Assembly: GCA_016721245.1 (NCBI GenBank)
Contig: JADKIQ010000025.1
Span: 248,001-312,000 of the forward strand
Direction: 5' to 3'
Source of the DNA: Sphingobacteriales bacterium
GTDB lineage: Bacteria > Bacteroidota > Bacteroidia > Chitinophagales > JADIYW01
Length of the DNA: 64,000 nucleotides
This document shows, in pieces, positions 62,058 through 64,000 of this stretch. Below the pieces are notes generated by a model. It had not been told where the DNA came from. It searched no databases and saw only the letters and a program-made list of their open reading frames with translations. Position 1 is the first letter of the stretch. Each line of letters starts with the position of its first letter. The translations under genes and the position numbers were made by a program.

Positions 62058-64000
62058 TCATGTTTTATTTAATCCAATTTTCCATGCAGACAATTCACTC
62101 ATGCCATAAGTTATCAGAATGATACTGATAGAACTGCATGGCATCAGTATAGCTGCAATTAAAGGTGATAAAGTACCTTGTACAGCAAAATACAGTCCGA
62201 TAACATTATATAAAACAGACAACACAAAGCTTGTCATAATAATCCGTTTACCGGATTTGGCAAACTGAATAAATCTATCCAGATTTGAAAACTGTGCTGC
62301 GTCTAATATTCCATCACAGGCCGGACTGAAATTATTGGAATTTTCAGTAATCGCAATTCCCACATTACTTTGTTTCAACGCTCCCGCATCATTCAGCCCG
62401 TCTCCTATCATCATTACATTTTTGTGTTTAGCTTCCTGCAAATGATGAATGTAATTCAGTTTATCATCCGGTTTTTGATGGAATAATATTTCTGCTTCTT
62501 TACCCAGTATGCTATGTAATTTTTGTTGTTCGGCATTGTTATCTCCCGAAATCACCGAAATGGTGAATTTGCATTTTAAGACTTCCATCAATTGATTAAA
62601 ACCGAATCTGTAGTTGTTGACAATTTTAAAATCACCTAACACTTCATTATCTACTTTTACAAATACGACACTATTATTTGGTTTTTTATTGCTTGTTCCA
62701 TACACAAATTCGTAAGAACCAATTTTAAAATATTTATCTTCTATCCAGCCTTCAATTCCTTTACCGGCAGTTTCTTTGAAATTTTCAATAGATACTATCG
62801 TATTTTTATTTAAGAAATCTACCACAGCTTTACTCAGTGGATGCGAAGATTGTGCCAGCAAAGACGCAATGTTTATCTGTTCTGCTTCATCCAGCGTTTT
62901 TCCGGTATACGTTACTTTTACATTGCTTTGTTGTGTAAGTGTTCCGGTTTTATCAAACACCAGCTGGTTTATATTCGATATATTTTCGATAACATCAGGA
63001 TGGCGCAGGTACATTTTATTCTTGCTTAATATTCTTAAGATATTACCATTGGTAAACGTTGAGGATAATAATAATGCACACGGACAAGCCACAATTAATA
63101 CAGTGGTGATGGTATTCCACATCAGTTTAGGTTCACCATGTGCATACCAGTAGGCAGCAGCAACTGCAGCGATTCCCAGCACCAGAAAAGTGAAATATTT
63201 TCCTAAACCATGGATGAAAGAATTAGAATTTTCTTCTTTGGTTTTAAAGACATCTTTATTCCATAAATTTGTCAGATAACTTTGTGAAACTTCTTTTACC
63301 ACCAGTAACTCCAGTGCACCTGCCATTTGTTTTCCACCTGCATAGATGATTTCTCCCGGTTCTTTTATTACAGGCAGACTCTCTCCGCTTACAAAACTGT
63401 AATCAATCTCCGCTTTACCTTTAGATAAAATACAATCTACAGGAATCAGTTCGTTATTGTAAACCTGAATGATATCACCGGATTTAATCTGATCTATTTG
63501 GGTGGGAACTGCTTTATTGTCTTTCAGTACATTTACTGCAATCGGGAAAAATGATTTGTAATCTCTGTCGAACGAAATAGACTGATATGTTTTATCCTGC
63601 AAAATTCTTCCAACCAGCATAAAGAATACAATACCACTCATGCTGTCGAGATATCCGGCACCGGTATGTGAAAAAATCTCATACAAACTTCTGCCAAACG
63701 TAATTGCAATTGCCAAAGCTATGGGTGCATCTATGTTTAAGAATTTATGTTTCAATCCTTTCCAGGCAATTATAAAAAATTCTGTTGCACAGAAAAAGAT
63801 AACCGGTAAGGAAAATGCAACAATAAAATATTGCAATACCTGTCTGATATTTGCTTCCACTTCTCCGTCTGCCACCAGATACTCCGGAAAACTCATCATC
63901 ATAATATTGGCGAAACAGAATCCGGCCACACCTACTTTATACAATCTGGTTTTATCTGTTTTCTTTACATGATTGGTGTTTAATTCATGTAAACTGATAT
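62058..64000 (-). CDS. ccoI: heavy-metal P-type ATPase, CcoI-like (5' end outside the window)
   Basis: At least 647 residues; the frame stays open to the right edge, and the TTG at 63944 is not the true start. CPCALLLSSTFTNG is the transmembrane metal site, DKTGTLTQ the phosphorylation site, SSHPLSKAV the HP motif and MMIGDGLNDAGALKQSNVGIA the hinge. The order and position next to ccoS and ccoNO indicate the CcoI copper exporter that supplies the oxidase CuB centre. The first heavy-metal-binding domain is beyond the edge. It is the upstream gene of the cco operon seen here. Confidence 0.92.
   Translation of the reverse strand, partial: ISLHELNTNHVKKTDKTRLYKVGVAGFCFANIMMMSFPEYLVADGEVEANIRQVLQYFIVAFSLPVIFFCATEFFIIAWKGLKHKFLNIDAPIALAIAITFGRSLYEIFSHTGAGYLDSMSGIVFFMLVGRILQDKTYQSISFDRDYKSFFPIAVNVLKDNKAVPTQIDQIKSGDIIQVYNNELIPVDCILSKGKAEIDYSFVSGESLPVIKEPGEIIYAGGKQMAGALELLVVKEVSQSYLTNLWNKDVFKTKEENSNSFIHGLGKYFTFLVLGIAAVAAAYWYAHGEPKLMWNTITTVLIVACPCALLLSSTFTNGNILRILSKNKMYLRHPDVIENISNINQLVFDKTGTLTQQSNVKVTYTGKTLDEAEQINIASLLAQSSHPLSKAVVDFLNKNTIVSIENFKETAGKGIEGWIEDKYFKIGSYEFVYGTSNKKPNNSVVFVKVDNEVLGDFKIVNNYRFGFNQLMEVLKCKFTISVISGDNNAEQQKLHSILGKEAEILFHQKPDDKLNYIHHLQEAKHKNVMMIGDGLNDAGALKQSNVGIAITENSNNFSPACDGILDAAQFSNLDRFIQFAKSGKRIIMTSFVLSVLYNVIGLYFAVQGTLSPLIAAILMPCSSISIILITYGMSELSAWKIGLNKT

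Overview
The window looks like a chromosomal segment of a Bacteroidota bacterium, probably from the Chitinophagales/Sphingobacteriales side of the phylum (the phylum is well supported, the order is a guess). The evidence is moderate-to-low GC, start regions with no Shine-Dalgarno but several TAnnTTTG promoter boxes, a C-terminal sorting domain of the type IX secretion kind, fused ccoNO, DUF5995, MerC+Fur and WG-repeat proteins, and many Cys-lipoproteins. No transposase, integrase, CRISPR array, rRNA or tRNA was seen.

Layout. 1-8685: the end of an MCE/MlaD lipid-transport protein, an OmpA-like protein, a large secreted DUF3604 protein, an APC permease, lpxB and two small membrane proteins, mostly on the minus strand. 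8685-13000: a divergent merC/Fur-family pair sharing an inverted-repeat operator, an orphan Cox3-like protein, a ~200-residue SecA-like relic, threonine aldolase, a rhomboid protease and an SDR. 13078-18477: a giant alpha-2-macroglobulin lipoprotein with a thioester motif. 18.5-26.1 kb is an accessory stretch: a small Asn/Asp-rich protein, an AT-rich two-gene nuclease+helicase operon resembling Hachiman defence (HamA/HamB), then single-gene units (VOC, NTF2-like, WG/MORN, GNAT) separated by repeats and one gene remnant. 26-50 kb is mostly core or housekeeping: M3 and M48 peptidases, PhoD-like phosphatase, rplU-rpmA, rlmH, GT9, gamma-carbonic anhydrase, a frameshifted DUF885 protein, arsC, purB, topA. 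50.9-55.7 kb is a second accessory stretch with an abortive-infection gene broken by one extra A in an A8 run, a Cys-rich copper-storage-like protein and small secreted or membrane proteins. 55.7-64 kb (minus strand) is a complete cbb3 oxidase cluster, reading P-type ATPase (ccoI-like) - ccoS - ccoNO - ccoQ - ccoP - ccoG - ccoH - SafE-like. It includes two short genes, ccoQ and ccoS.

Most interesting signals. (1) The Hachiman-like operon with a divergent nuclease subunit. (2) A structured repeat of two hairpins that directly follows both the Hachiman-like operon and the abi gene, with a third partial copy after the copper-storage gene. (3) A gapless 54-bp repeat sitting 15-16 bp upstream of two unrelated genes. 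(4) A REPIN-like pair after topA whose two copies differ by a compensatory base-pair change. (5) A stand-alone SecA-derived protein. (6) Two frameshifted genes. (7) A heptamer tandem repeat at two loci 35 kb apart.
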